From Prorocentrum cordatum (Eukaryota > Sar > Dinophyceae > Prorocentrales > Prorocentraceae), in NCBI GenBank assembly GCA_963575745.1, contig CAUYUJ010001436.1, positions 1-64,000 of the forward strand: a stretch of 64,000 bases of DNA, in the 5' to 3' direction. The notes under the pieces are model-generated. The model had not been told where the DNA came from and made no database searches. It worked only from the letters and a program-made list of their open reading frames with translations. Position 1 is the stretch's first letter, and the number at the start of each line of letters is the position of its first letter. Below are positions 20,797 through 31,813 of this stretch, piece after piece. A program made the translations under genes and the position numbers.

Positions 20797-21812
20797 TACC
20801 GCCCGAAGGCATTTTTCAAACAGCTCGGTCACGACGCTACCATCGCAGCCCGCGGGAACGTGTCCAAGAGTCCCTTCGGTCCGCTTCCTAGGCAAGTGCG
20901 CCAGAGAGCTGTCCGCCGACGGAAGTTGCAAGACGCAGTCAGGCAGGCGTCATCGGCAGCAAATGGAGTTTGCACAGCGCCAGCGTTGATGGACACGATG
21001 CAGCCGCCGCCTGGCGCCATGGCTACTGACTTGGGCGAGAGGGCCGCGCTGGATGAGACCGCTAAGCTGCGCGGTGACCTGCGACTGATGGGCGAAGTGA
21101 ATCGTGCCATTGATGCCAAACACCAAGAGGCGCTGGAGACGTTTCGCGATGGAGTTGGCCGCCAGGATTTAGAATCGATCATGCGGGAGGCTCCTGAGTT
21201 GAAGCAGATGGAGAAATATTTGGCGCCTGTCCCTTCAGGCGACATTCAATCTTTTGAGTTCACACCGCAGTGCGCATTATCTACCAAACTTGCAGCATGG
21301 GCGTTCGAGAATGAATTTTTCTCAAACGTGAAAAATGGTGTGGATGCAGACTTTGAGAGGAAGTGCAAGCCGATTGTTGGTTGCCATGTGGATGCGCTGG
21401 GCACTTCTTCCGATCAGGGCATACAGGCAAAGACGAGGGCGAAGCGCGACGAATGCCGCGCAGCTCGCACCTGCTTGCACCATTGTGATGCGGGTAAGCA
21501 ACTGAGACAGCTCGAGGGGAAGTACTTGGATGCAGTTCGGCCCCACTTTGGACGACAACGCCCTTTCAGGGCGCTGTTGCAGGGCGGGGACATCGTGGCA
21601 CAGTTCATCCACGTGCACAGCGATGCCACTGACCTGGGTGATGAGGGCGACGCCCCTGACGACGCATGGTACCACCTTGGTTTGCACTACTTCAGCCCTG
21701 TGCGCTCGACTTTCCATCAAATGCGCCTGCCCGTCGGCGTCAGGCTGGCTGATTGGGACATGGGCCAGCCCTTACCTCTGCAGGCCTTCTGTCCTGGGCG
21801 GTTCAGTTGGGG
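20797..21812 (+). CDS. giant DDE-transposase-like / HMG-like protein, exon 2
   Basis: Begins YRPKAFFKQLGHDATIAARG, which completes the HMG-like region begun in exon 1. A basic stretch (RQVRQRAVRRRK) and a central part of unknown fold follow, with a Cys/His-containing segment (CLHHCDAG) and WYHLGLHYFSPVR near the end. The frame upstream of 20797 is in the TA microsatellite and is unlikely to be coding. If exon 1 is not joined, the first good ATG would be near 20990. The end is set at GGG|GTAGGT; the downstream partner site is uncertain. Confidence 0.55.
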
Positions 21813-22006
21813 GTAGGTTTCGTAGGATCTTCGGCCTATTTGGAAGCGCGCCCAGGGCCATGTCCGTCCAAGAGGTTACCAGAACCAAGCATACGTAAAA
21901 GGTTTCACGGTGTGGTTCGAAGAGGGGGCGTTCGTGGTAGTTATGTGGTTGGCCAGGCTTTTCGTTCTTTTGGGTTGTCTTTGATGGGGGCTAGGGCATA
22001 AGGAAG
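21813..22006 (+). other. probable intron 2 of the DDE-like gene
   Basis: Starts GTAGGT (a good donor) and ends at an AG in ATAAGGAAG, the only nearby AG that keeps the phase for the downstream frame. The acceptor lacks a pyrimidine tract, so the exact 3' border is a guess. Confidence 0.35.
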
Positions 22007-23190
22007 TTTGTGGGATGAGTTTGGGGAGCCCTTCATGGGGCAGGGAGCTCTTGGGAGTTATGCGTTGCGGTCTAGAGTCTGGGAGCTTCGGCGCAAGGGG
22101 GCGGTGAATGAGTTCTGGGGAACCCACTGGCTCCAATTGCCAAGCCTCCCAGACACAAGAACTCCACGCCTAGACATCCCAGGCGCTTCCATTGGGCCGA
22201 AGGTCCTGCGAGCCTGCCATCCACTGTCCTGTCCTCAGGGGCTGGGCAATGTTGTGGACAGGTGGGAGCTGTTCAGATCATTGGACGTGAGTTTCAACAT
22301 CGATATTCGGTTCTGGAAGTTGTATGACTCACTCGGCGCGGTCGGCACATTCATTCCATCGGACGTGCTCGTTGAACCATTGGTGGCCGACGGCCTGACG
22401 CAGTCTCTGTGGAGGGTTCGAGCGCCGCGGCATCACCCAGCTGGGCATCCACCAGGTGGCGGCATGGGCGGCGACTGTGCTCATTCATCAGGCGATGAAG
22501 ACAGCGATCATCACGGTGAAGCGGGCGGCCACGTTGACCCTGATGACGAGCCTGGCGGTCCGCCAGATGAAGATGAACCTCCTGACGATTTCGCAATCTT
22601 AGCCCATGAGATGATGCTCGCCATCCAAGACCAAGACCAAGACGACCAGCTTGACAAGGGAGAGCCCCCTGCGCACCCGCCAGAGCCTCCAGCGCCACCA
22701 GGGCCTCCGCCTGAGCCTCCAGCGCCACCAGGGCCTCCGCATCCTGGACCAGTGCCACCAGCAGGCGGTGTTCCGCCAGCACCACCTCCATTCGTTCACA
22801 AAGCACCAGCTGAGCTTTCAATGTCTTACAACGGCAACGTTATCACGTATTACGCAAAGTCTGGTGACATGGTGGCGCACTGCAAGCGCGAGGGCCATGG
22901 GCCCAAGTGCAGAGCGACAAGGACCACCATGCCGAAAACTGCACGCAAGAGGGGGGCTGGTCGATCCATCGGGTTTTTTGCTGGCGTGGTTGGCGGATGA
23001 TGGTCCAGCAGGTGGGCCCAAGGATAAGGCCGACCACAAGCTGCGAGGAGATATCGGATATCCGTTTGAGGTTCGAGAACGGGCGCGCCAGGAGTTCCAT
23101 GCCGCTGGCGACACGCATGCGTTTTTCAAGAAAGAGCTTGGGTTCGAGGATGGCGCGCCTCCACTACTCGAGCCACCTGACTTTGATTAA
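22007..23190 (+). CDS. giant DDE-like protein, exon 3, with a 1-nt frameshift
   Basis: Reads WELFRSLDVSFNIDIRFWKL and IPSDVLVEPL, then an acidic/Pro-rich low-complexity part (PPEPPAPPGPP, a 27-bp repeat near 22680-22745). After that comes MVAHCKREGHGPKCRATRT, and the frame stops at 23000. One base fewer in the T run at 22974-22979 would restore GRSIGFLLAWLADD and open the frame to the TAA at 23188-23190 (ending EPPDFD). The restored segment agrees with what I recall of the family C-terminus. So this is either an assembly error in a homopolymer or a real disabling mutation. Total length after repair is about 1,660 residues. Confidence 0.55.
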
Positions 23191-23239
23191 GTGCCTGTCG
23201 CCGTTCGAGGCTGTGGCCATGATCATTGTGACATGGTTG

Positions 23240-23400
23240 TGGCTGGTTTGCTTTGAGCAACAACGAATGCAGATCATGCGCGCAGCTACTAGGAGGATGA
23301 AGAGGGAGAGGAGGATGAGGAGGGGGAGGTGGATGAAGAGGGGGGGGGGGAGGAGGGGGAGAGGGGGGCTGAGGCCCTCCAAGACGGCGTGTAAGACTTA
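23240..23400. repeat. GA/GGGGA-rich tract
   Basis: Purine-rich microsatellite (GAGGATGAGGAGGGGG) just after the DDE-like gene. No gene. Confidence 0.6.
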
Positions 23401-23579
23401 CACGCGCCCCACAGTTACGTGTATTGGGCGGCGCCTTTTCGTGCCCCCAGGTTGGCACGTCGCGGAGTGGCGGCAGCCTCTTGATTAATGGGCGCGCGTC
23501 GCCAATTTACGTTTCACCGCGTATGCGCGTATATACACATGTATGGTAACAAAGGGTGGCGTAACATGGAGGAGCCGGC

Positions 23580-24089
23580 CGTCTTAGGTGGGCCGTCTTG
23601 GCGGCTGTCTTGGGAGGGGCCCTCTTGGAGATTGTCTCGGGCCATTTTGGACGCTGTCTTGGGCGTCTTGGGCGGGTTCGTCTTTGGGTCTTATGTGCAT
23701 CTTGGGGCCCTTCTGGGCATCTTGGGCCATTCGGCACCAGGCTTCCGCCTGCCGCCTAGGGGTCCGCGAACGGGGGCTCCCACGGGCGGGGGCGAAGGTC
23801 ACGGCCGCCCTCCCCTTCAGCATCAAGTGCTGGGGGGGGGGGGGTCGTGACTGCCCGTCCTAACCCCTCGTTCGCGGATCCGCGTGAGGGGTGCGCCATC
23901 TTGGGCCATTAGGCCCCAGGCTTCCGCCTGCCGCCTAGAGGTCCGCGAACGGGGGCTCCCGCGGGCGGGGGCGAAGGTCACGACCGCCCTCCCCTTCAGC
24001 ACCAAGTGCTGGGGGTGGGGTGGGGGGTGGGGGGGGGGTCGTGACTGCCCGTCCTAACCCCTCGTTCGCGGATCCCAGTGAGGGGTGCG
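23580..24089. repeat. CTTGGG array followed by a 179-bp tandem duplication
   Basis: 23580-23717 is a short CTTGGG array. Two copies of a 179-bp unit start at CATCTTGGGCCATT (23718 and 23897); each contains GGTCCGCGAACGGGGGCTCC and ends near CCTAACCCCTCGTTCGCGGATC. Long G runs follow AGTGCTGGGG in both. Confidence 0.7.
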
Positions 24090-24129
24090 CCTTTCTTGGG
24101 TATTCTTTGGGCTCCTTGGGCGTCTTGGG

Positions 24130-25080
24130 CATGTTTGGGCCCCTGCCGTGCCCGTCTGGTTTGCCGTGCTGGTCTGTCCTGCTGATCTGCAATAGTACTG
24201 CTCTGCCGCGCTGGTCTGCCATGCTGGTTTGCCGTGCTGGTCTGCCTTTCTGGTCTGCCGCATTCGTCTGCTCTGCCGTGCGTCGGGTCCATTGGGGCCC
24301 TCGGCCTTCCAGGGCCCAGTGGTCTCGGGGCTGCCGCGCGGCTCTCTTGGGTCTTCGGGTGCCTGGGAAGGTTGCGAGGGTGTCTGGGGCGACGCGGTGA
24401 TACAGCAACGCGACAACAAACAACAAACAAACAGGTGGTCTGATCTCCCAGTGATCCCTGGTGCGAGCATGGGGGAGGGCAGCAACGCACCAAACAAACA
24501 AAACATAAGCAGGTGGTCTGATCTCCCAGTGATCCCTGGTGCGAGCATGGGGGAGGGCAGCAACGCACCAACCAAACAAACAAACCATGCATAAACAGGT
24601 GGTCTGATCTCCCAATGATCCCTGGTGCGAGCATGGGGTGAGGGCAGCAACGCACCAAACAAAGCACAATCCAGTTGCGCTGCCGCGCGATTCCGCCACC
24701 GTGTGAGGGGTGTGTCTTGGGTGTCTTGGGCATGTTTGGGCTCCTGCCGTGCTCGTCTGGTCCGCCGTGCTGGTCTGTCCCGCTGGTCTGCAATAGTACT
24801 GCTCTGCCGCGCTGGTCTGCCATGCTGGTTTTGCCGTGCTGGTCTGCCTTTCTGGTCTGACGCATTCGTCTGCCGTGCCGTGCGTCGGGTGGTATCGGGG
24901 CTGCCGTGCGGCTCTCTTGGGCTCTTGGGCCTTCGGGTGTCTGGGAAGGTTGCGAGGATGTTTCAAGCGACGCGGTGAGACAGCAACGCGACAACAAACA
25001 ACAAACAAACGGGTGGTTTGATCTCCCAGTGGTAGCTGGTGCGGGCATGGGGGGGGGAGGGGGGCAGCAACGCACCAAAT
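24130..25080. repeat. GCTGGTCTGCC repeats and 80-bp tandem units
   Basis: 24140-24410 and 24740-24990 are diverged copies of one block rich in TGCTGGTCTGCC. Between and after them, a unit of about 80 bp (GGTGGTCTGATCTCCCAGTG ... CAACGCACCAAACAAA) occurs at 24432, 24510 and 24597, and again at 25010. No gene. Confidence 0.7.
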
Positions 25081-25089
25081 GGGAGGGCC

Positions 25090-25640
25090 GTCTTGGAGGG
25101 CCGTCTTGGGGCCGTCTTGGCGGGGCCTTATGGATGGCACTCATGGAGGCAGTATTCGTGGTGCTCCCTCGGGGACATCCTTGGAGCCTCGGGGGGTGCT
25201 TGGTGCCATCTTGGACTTGGAGGCTGTCGCGTCAACACCAACCCATCCAGCAACGATGCCCAGGCGAGTTGAGGTGTTGATGGGAGGTTTTGGAGGTTTC
25301 GCGGTGCCACCTTGGGGCTCTCCTGGAGCCCTCTTGGGGTTGGCTGGCTGGTTGGCTGGCTTACAAGCCGCTTGCAAGTTTCCAAGTGGCCTTGTCGGGC
25401 GCAACACCCATGGCGGCCATCGGTTCCATCAGCGAGTAAGAGGGGCGGATTCTCGATGTCAAGTGTGTACGCGTGCGCAATATACGCTAGCAGATTAATA
25501 TGGAACGTGAATTTTGTAAAGTACGTAAAGCAAAACGTCAATTTTATTTTTCGTTTGAAACGAAACTTATGCATGTGCGACACGACCGCAATCATTCGCA
25601 CATGCATTGGCTTTGTACACGTGCTTGAATTGCAATGACT
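25090..25640. other. short CTTGGG array, then AT-rich unique stretch
   Basis: 25090-25345 carries diverged CTTGGG units. 25440-25640 is AT-rich and not repetitive (AATATACGCTAGCAG, TTTCGTTTGAAACG). I see no coding frame or RNA gene in it. Confidence 0.4.
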
Positions 25641-26019
25641 TGCGTCACGTTCACCCTCCCTTCCATCCTCACACCCACCCCTCCCGCCATCACCCTCCGC
25701 CCTCCCATCCCCCTCTCCCGCCCTCCCTTCCCGCCCGCCCAGCCCGTCCCCATCATTCTCCCCCCTCTCATTCCTCTCCCATCCGACCCTCCCCTTCCAT
25801 CGCCCCCTCCTTCCCCCACATCCTCCTCCCACCGCCCTCCTCTTCCCCGCCTCCCATGCCAGGCGATGAACTGCCTCGTCGGATTCGGCAACGAGCGCCA
25901 GCGCTGCCGTCTCTGACGCCCTCTCCTTTTGACTATCATAGTTGGGCACGTTTGCATGCGAGCTCAGCTAGCGCCGTCACCGTATCAGAGTGGTTTCGAC
26001 CAGGCCACGCGCATGCTGG

Positions 26020-26560
26020 CCAGCGCGCCCACGCTCCCACGCTCGTGGGCCCGCCCCCTCCTCCACCAAGCGCGCCCGCTCTCAAGCATCACAGCCTTCC
26101 CCATCGTTCTTGTATATCATTTCCCCCTCCCCCTCCTTTGCCTGGGTGGCAGGAGGCCAAGGATTTGCTGGGGATCAGCAGCGACAAGTTGCGGTGGCGT
26201 AGCCCTCCCAAGTTCTTCTCCCAGGCCGTCGTTGCTGGAGCGATCGGCTCCAGCAGCGAGGGGGAGGGGGGGGGGGCGGGTGTGGGGGTGAGGGGGGTGA
26301 GAGGGGGGGCGCCCGAAGACGCACCCACGCGCCGACGCTCCCCTCTTCGTACTCCTTGGGCCCGCCCTCCTCCTACACCAAGCCAGCCCGCCCTCCCCCT
26401 GTCGTCTTCCCCTTCGTTGTTTGGTATCACCATTTTCCTTCCACTGACGGGTTGGCGAGCAGGAGGTGAAAGATTTGCTGGAGATCCCCATCGACACGTT
26501 GTCGTTGCGCAGCCCTCCTCAGTTCGCCCCCGACGCCCCCTCCATCGCGAAGCGACAGCT
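26020..26560 (+). repeat. 300-bp tandem duplication with exon-like boundary
   Basis: Two copies (about 26023-26240 and 26328-26545) share ACGCTCCC...GGGCCCGCC, a pyrimidine tract, an AG, and an open segment: EAKDLLGISSDKL with LRWRSPPKF from 26153, and EVKDLLEIPIDTL with LSLRSPPQF from 26463. The peptide is better conserved than the flanks, so a duplicated exon is possible, but no gene around it is recognised. 25640-26020 is C/T-rich and holds nothing else. Confidence 0.35.
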
Positions 26561-26877
26561 GCCGCCTTCGCCGCCGCATCGTTGCTCCGCGCGCAGCGGG
26601 GCAGCGCCGCGCCCCCTCCCGACATTTCCCCGCGGCCCGTCGAGCCCCCCATCTTTCCGCCACAGCGCCGCGTCGGCGGCGCTGGTTCCGCCTGCGCGTC
26701 TCCGCCGACAGGGCAGGGCGCGGCCAGAACCTTCCTCGTTCCGAGCGCGGACGAAGCAGCACCGCCCGACAGCGCGGGAGTTCGGGGCAGCCGTTGAGAA
26801 AGATCCGATCAGGCGGCGGGGCCGCGGAGCATTTTTTGGGAAGGATCAAGCGGCGCGCGCGGCGCGGCGCCATATTC

Positions 26878-27490
26878 TAGAAAAAGATCGAAAAAAGATT
26901 GGACAGATCGAAAAAAGATTGGAAAAAGATTGAATAGATTGAAAAAAGATCGGATTGCGTCGACGCGGTCGTTCTCCGAGCGCGATTTTAATCTTTTTTC
27001 AATCTATTCAATATTTTTTCAATCTTTTTTTAATCAATTCAATCTTTTTTCAATCTTTTGACAATCTTCAGTTTCGGCTGTCAATCTTTTTTCAATCTTT
27101 ACTCAATCTTTGGATTCGGCATCCCGCGGGGACAATTGAGCAGCTGGAAAGGACGCGCCGGGTCACCACCCGAGACAATCCGACCGCCGAACGAGGCAGG
27201 CGGTCGCCCGACTCGCGCACAATCCGCGCGCGGAACGAGGCAGGCAGTGACTGACGCGCGCACCGCCCGCGCGCGGCGCAGGGCGCGCCTGGTGGTCTGG
27301 AGCCCCCCCCGCGGATCGCTGGCAACGCGTTATCAATCTTTTTTCAATCTTTTTTTCAATATTTTTTAATCTGTTCAATCTTTTTTCAATCTTTTTTCAA
27401 TCTTTTTTCAATCTTTTCCTGGCCACTTCAATCTTTTTTCAATCTTTTTTCAATCTTTTTCCAATCTTTTTCCAGACGTTTCAATCTTTT
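26878..27490. repeat. phased A/T-tract arrays (CAATCTTTTTT)
   Basis: 26881-26950 has A-tracts (GAAAAAAGATT); 26985-27120 and 27335-27490 have T-tracts (CAATCTTTTTT) in inverted orientation. T-tract starts at 27339, 27350, 27362, 27381, 27392, 27403, 27413, 27434, 27445, 27456 and 27467 are spaced about 11 bp. Such phasing is expected to bend DNA. The GC-rich 27130-27330 between the arrays holds no recognised gene. Confidence 0.75.
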
Positions 27491-27544
27491 TTCATTCTTT
27501 TTCCCAATCCTTCCCTGCGCAATTTGTTTTGTGCGCAGTGTTCG

Positions 27545-28060
<516 letters not shown>

Positions 28061-28333
28061 CGCCCACATTCCAAGGCGCCCGCCCCGTCCTCCCCTTCCT
28101 TCATTTTTTCCCCCTTCCCATCTCTTCCCCCTCCCCCCCCCATCCCCCCTCCTCCGCCCACGGCTGCTCATTCCCCCCGCTTCCACTGCCCCCCTTCACT
28201 CGCGCGCGCGCGCCCGTCCCCGCCCTTCCTCCTGGCGGCCAAATCCATGTTTTCCGCCCTGCATCCCCCCAGTTAACAGTTACCGTAAACCTGAGGGATC
28301 GCGTAGTAACAGGAGCGCAATTGAGTAGCGCGT

Positions 28334-28749
28334 TTGGTTGGTTGGCAGGTCGGCAGACTGGCTGGCAGGTGTTTATTGGTTGGTTGGCAGGTTGGTTGCC
28401 TGGTTGGTTGGTTGGCTTTGGCTGCCAGGTTTCGTTGGCTGGCAGATTTGGCAGGCAGGTTTTGTTAGTTACTTGGCAGGTTGGTCGGTTGGTTGGCTGG
28501 CAGGTTGGTTGGCTGGTTGGTTGGCTGGCAGGTTGGTTGGCAGGTTGGTTGGCAGGCTTGTTGGTTGGCTGGCAGGTTGGTTGGTTTGCAGGCAGGTTGG
28601 CTGGCACGTTGGTTTGGTTGGTTGGTTGGCTGGCAGGTTTGGTTGGTTGGCAGGTTGGTTGGCAGGCTGGTTGGTTGGCTGAGAGGTTGGTTGGTTTGCA
28701 GGCAGGTTGGTTGGCTGGTTGGTCTATTGGCACGTTGGTTGGCACGTTG
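28334..28749. repeat. (GGTTGGCA)n tandem repeat
   Basis: Degenerate 4/8-bp repeat TTGG/CTGG/CAGG. It is related to the repeat at 19545-19772 and to short traces near 25340 and 29375. Confidence 0.8.
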
Positions 28750-28759
28750 ATCTTGGCAC

Positions 28760-29390
28760 GACTTTTCTATGAGGTTACAAGTATCGTTTATTTCTATTAT
28801 CTTGCCAAGCCAAGGATTTCTTATGAGGTGATGTTACCGAGGCTTTCTCACATTCTATGTTCTCTCGCGCATCATAATATATGACGCTGAATCAGTATGG
28901 ATGGATCCGTCTGCATGAATGCATTCATTCTATTCCTTTCTGGTAAATCAGCCGGACTCAGTCTGCCAGGCGTCGCAGTCCTGGATGAAGCAGCTTGCCA
29001 GGCTATGCAAAAAAAAGAGACAGTGGGCAGAGGCAATGCCACGCGCAGCGTGCAGAGGCTATGCCGCGCGCAGTGGGCAGAGGCTGGCCGCTGAACATCA
29101 CAATTGTCAGAGTCACAGGTCGCAATTGATGTTAAGCGCCTTTTTACTCAAGGCTCGATGGTTTCCTATGTTATTGCATCTTACTCGGGACGATCTAAGT
29201 ACACTCTATGTTGACTGTCATCCTATTTCATAGTTCGAAGGGCACGCCGGCCGCCAGCTGGCGGATTGATTTCGCCATTTCCACAGGATTGGTTTGCCGC
29301 TTCCAGTTTGCCACTTCCACTTTTTTTGATTTGGGCCTCGTTCAAGAGATGTCATTCGTCAGGCTGGTTGGTGACCCTCGGCAGGTTGGC
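28760..29390. other. unique stretch, no gene seen
   Basis: Moderately AT-rich. A short direct repeat (GTGGGCAGAGGC-like) lies at 29020-29090. Open frames are short and have no recognisable content. Confidence 0.35.
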
Positions 29391-29394
29391 TGGC

Positions 29395-29660
29395 TGGTTG
29401 GAGGGCCGTCTTGGAGGACCGTCTTGGGGGGCCGTCTTGGGGGGCCGTCTTGGGGGGCCGTCTTGGGTGGGCCGTCTTGGGAGGCCGTGTTGGGGGGTCG
29501 TCTTGGGGGGTCGTCTTGGGGCCGTCTTGGAGGGCCGTCTTGGGGGCCGTATTCGCGGGGCTCTCTCGGATGCCTTCTGGGACTCTTGGAGCCCCAGGGG
29601 GGGTTCTTGTTTCTTGGTGTCATCTTGGAGGCCGTCGGCCGAAGAAGGACGGTGTGGGGC
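29395..29660. repeat. GGGGGGCCGTCTTG array, 14-bp period
   Basis: Unlike the other CTTGGG arrays, the unit here is about 14 bp (GGGGGGCCGTCTTG repeated from 29400 to 29560). It is followed by a G run at 29687-29697. Confidence 0.75.
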
Positions 29661-30053
29661 GGTGAGTGTGGGGGGGTGGAGGCGGGGGGGGGGGGGTGGC
29701 TAGTAGTGTTGCTATTTCCGAGCCCGACAAGTTGCCCAGTAAGACTCACTTGGGGTGCGCTTGGGGCTGGGCGTTCTGGGAGTCACCCTGGTGTATTCCT
29801 GGGCCAATCCTGGCCTGTCTTGGGCTCTTGTGTTGTCTTATCTTGGAACGCTGGTGGGGCCCCTGGAGGCCCGAGGAGCCCCCGCCCCCCAGCTTCCGCC
29901 TTCTTGGCGCACCTCTGCCCCGCCGCGTCGCCTTCCACCAGGCCCGTCTCATCCGTAGCTGGCGTGGTTCACTTGTGCCGCTTGGTGGCACTTCATAGTG
30001 CGGGCGTTTCGCGACATTTCTCAGCGCGGACGCGCGCGTGGGCATCAGTTCTG

Positions 30054-30716
30054 ATGGTATCGGTACCGCCCTGCCCCGCCGAGGATACCAGCCAGTTGTC
30101 CACGGATGGCCTTCTCAACCAGCTCCTCCAGTCAGAACCCGAGCCGCAGACCGCGGCACCCTTGGCCATCACGGACACCGACCACGACGTCAAGCCTGTG
30201 CCACCTGCGCGTATCAACCAGCGCAAACCGTCAATGACCATACGTACCATCGCGGCCCAGATCGCGAAGAAGATCGATGCCTCGCCGATCATGGTGCAGC
30301 TGGTCTTGGATGCCATCCCGCCACTTATCTTGAAGGAGCTCAAAGAGAACGGGCGGTTCGCATGGCCAAACTTCATGACCTTCGTGACGGAGACGAAGTT
30401 CCCAGGGACAAAGGCCGAGGTCCTCTTATGCAAGAGCTTCGCCAAGGCATCGAAGTGCCATTCTGATTTCGTCAAGATCGTCGAACCGACGTGCAGTTTC
30501 AAGAGGAAGTGGGTGGTCGACTCGCAGTGGATGAAGAACACGTCGCCGACGGTCATCCCGCTCCCCGACGACCAGCAGCCACACGTCGACGACGGCGACC
30601 TTCCGATTTCGATTGGGCAGGATGGCGCGGTGCTTCCTATCGCATCGCCTGAAAATCATGAGAACCCGAGGGCCTCTTGGACCCCTTCTTCGTCGAGTGG
30701 TGTATCTGAGTCATAG
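30054..30716 (+). CDS. HU/IHF-like DNA-binding domain protein
   Basis: 220 codons from the ATG at 30054 to a TAG. Residues 61-144 align by eye with dinoflagellate HU-like proteins of bacterial origin: a helix (TIRTIAAQIAKKI), VQLVLDAIPPLILKELKENG, the FAWPNFMTF strand (compare FxxPGLxxF), TETKFPGTKA and a closing FVKIVEP. The usual RNP-containing arm is shortened. N- and C-terminal parts are Pro/Asp/Ser-rich and look disordered. The likely role is chromatin-associated DNA binding in the nucleus. The frame is open upstream to 29208 but that part is CTTGGG repeat. An acceptor-like ATCCGTAG at 29957 could place an upstream exon border. Confidence 0.55.
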   Translation: MVSVPPCPAEDTSQLSTDGLLNQLLQSEPEPQTAAPLAITDTDHDVKPVPPARINQRKPSMTIRTIAAQIAKKIDASPIMVQLVLDAIPPLILKELKENGRFAWPNFMTFVTETKFPGTKAEVLLCKSFAKASKCHSDFVKIVEPTCSFKRKWVVDSQWMKNTSPTVIPLPDDQQPHVDDGDLPISIGQDGAVLPIASPENHENPRASWTPSSSSGVSES

Positions 30717-30719
30717 GGG

Positions 30720-31640
30720 GCGGCTGCTGCCGACGTCCTGCTGGACATGGGGTACTGCACGCTGTTTCGCAAGGTGTTGCGATGGGAGTGTCGGCGTGAT
30801 TCATGATCGTGGCAGCTACTGAGCTGCTACTGCGTATGGGGCCATCAACTTGTCACACGGCTGTAGCGTGGCAGAAGCAGGGTGTCGCTTTCTCGTGCCA
30901 GCCATTAGGGATTCACGTTTACAGGTTGTTGACAGCGATGCGTTGGTCACACCGCAGTTCATTTTGAGTTTGCACCGAACCGAGCGCCGCCATCTCACTT
31001 TCGACATCTCCTGTCATCGCAAGTCACCCTTGCCTTGGGGCCGTCTTTGTGTGGTCGTCTTGGGGCCGTCTTGGGGCGGTCGTCTTGGAGCCGTCTTGGA
31101 GGCTCGTTGTCCTTTGGGGCCTTCTTGGGGTGGTCGTGGGAACTCTTGGGCTCTCTGGGGCGCGGGGGGGGGGGGGGGGGGGGGGGGGGGATTGCATCTT
31201 GCGCGCCATGCCGAGCCATCGGCTCTCCTGAGCCATCTTGGAGGTCCTCTGGGGCTGCTTGGGTTTCCTTCGGAGCCACCTTGGACAATCTTGGACGCGC
31301 TAATCGGCCGCGCCATCCGTGTATCCCACTCAAGGGCCAGAAGGGTCGTTTGCACCATCCGCCACCTGCATTCTCATCATCCCCCTCCAACTCACCACCT
31401 CCCCCCCCCCCCTCCGCGCCTCCAAATCCCCGTAATCATCCCCTTCCCAATCCCGCGCCCGCACACGCACGCACGCACATACAAACGCACCACCTCACCC
31501 TCCTCATCCTTATCAGTCTACCCCGCGTCCCCATCGCTCTCGTCCTCCTCGTCCATCTCCTCCCCCCATCCTCATCGTCCTCATCCTCCTCATCCTCCTC
31601 CTCCTCACCCCCCTCTGCATTGCCATTTTAGCTAGAGTTT
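30720..31640. repeat. CTTGGG array, G run and C/T-rich tract
   Basis: 31035-31290 is a CTTGGG array interrupted by a G run at about 31167-31190. 31380-31625 is (CTC)n/C-rich. 30720-31020 is unique sequence with no gene recognised. Confidence 0.6.
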
Positions 31641-31813
31641 TTAGCTTGGGGAGAAGCTTCCACGGCAGTTCAATCTCTCGGTGCACTGCACTACAATTGC
31701 ACTTCCGTGCCCCCACAGGGCACATCCATATCATAGTGGCGAAGACGTCGCTGTTACGTATCTTCTTTGGTCTCGCTGCGGCGTTGGTCGTCGGCACGGG
31801 CCTCGGTTTACAT

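Noticed and set aside
24432-24665. Regular 80-bp repeats resembling a CRISPR array
   Set aside because: Repeats are joined without spacers and the genome is eukaryotic.
31617-31637. GCCATTTTAGCTAGAG, spliced-leader-like, before the two-exon gene
   Set aside because: Only 15 of 21 positions match, which is expected by chance in a window of this size.
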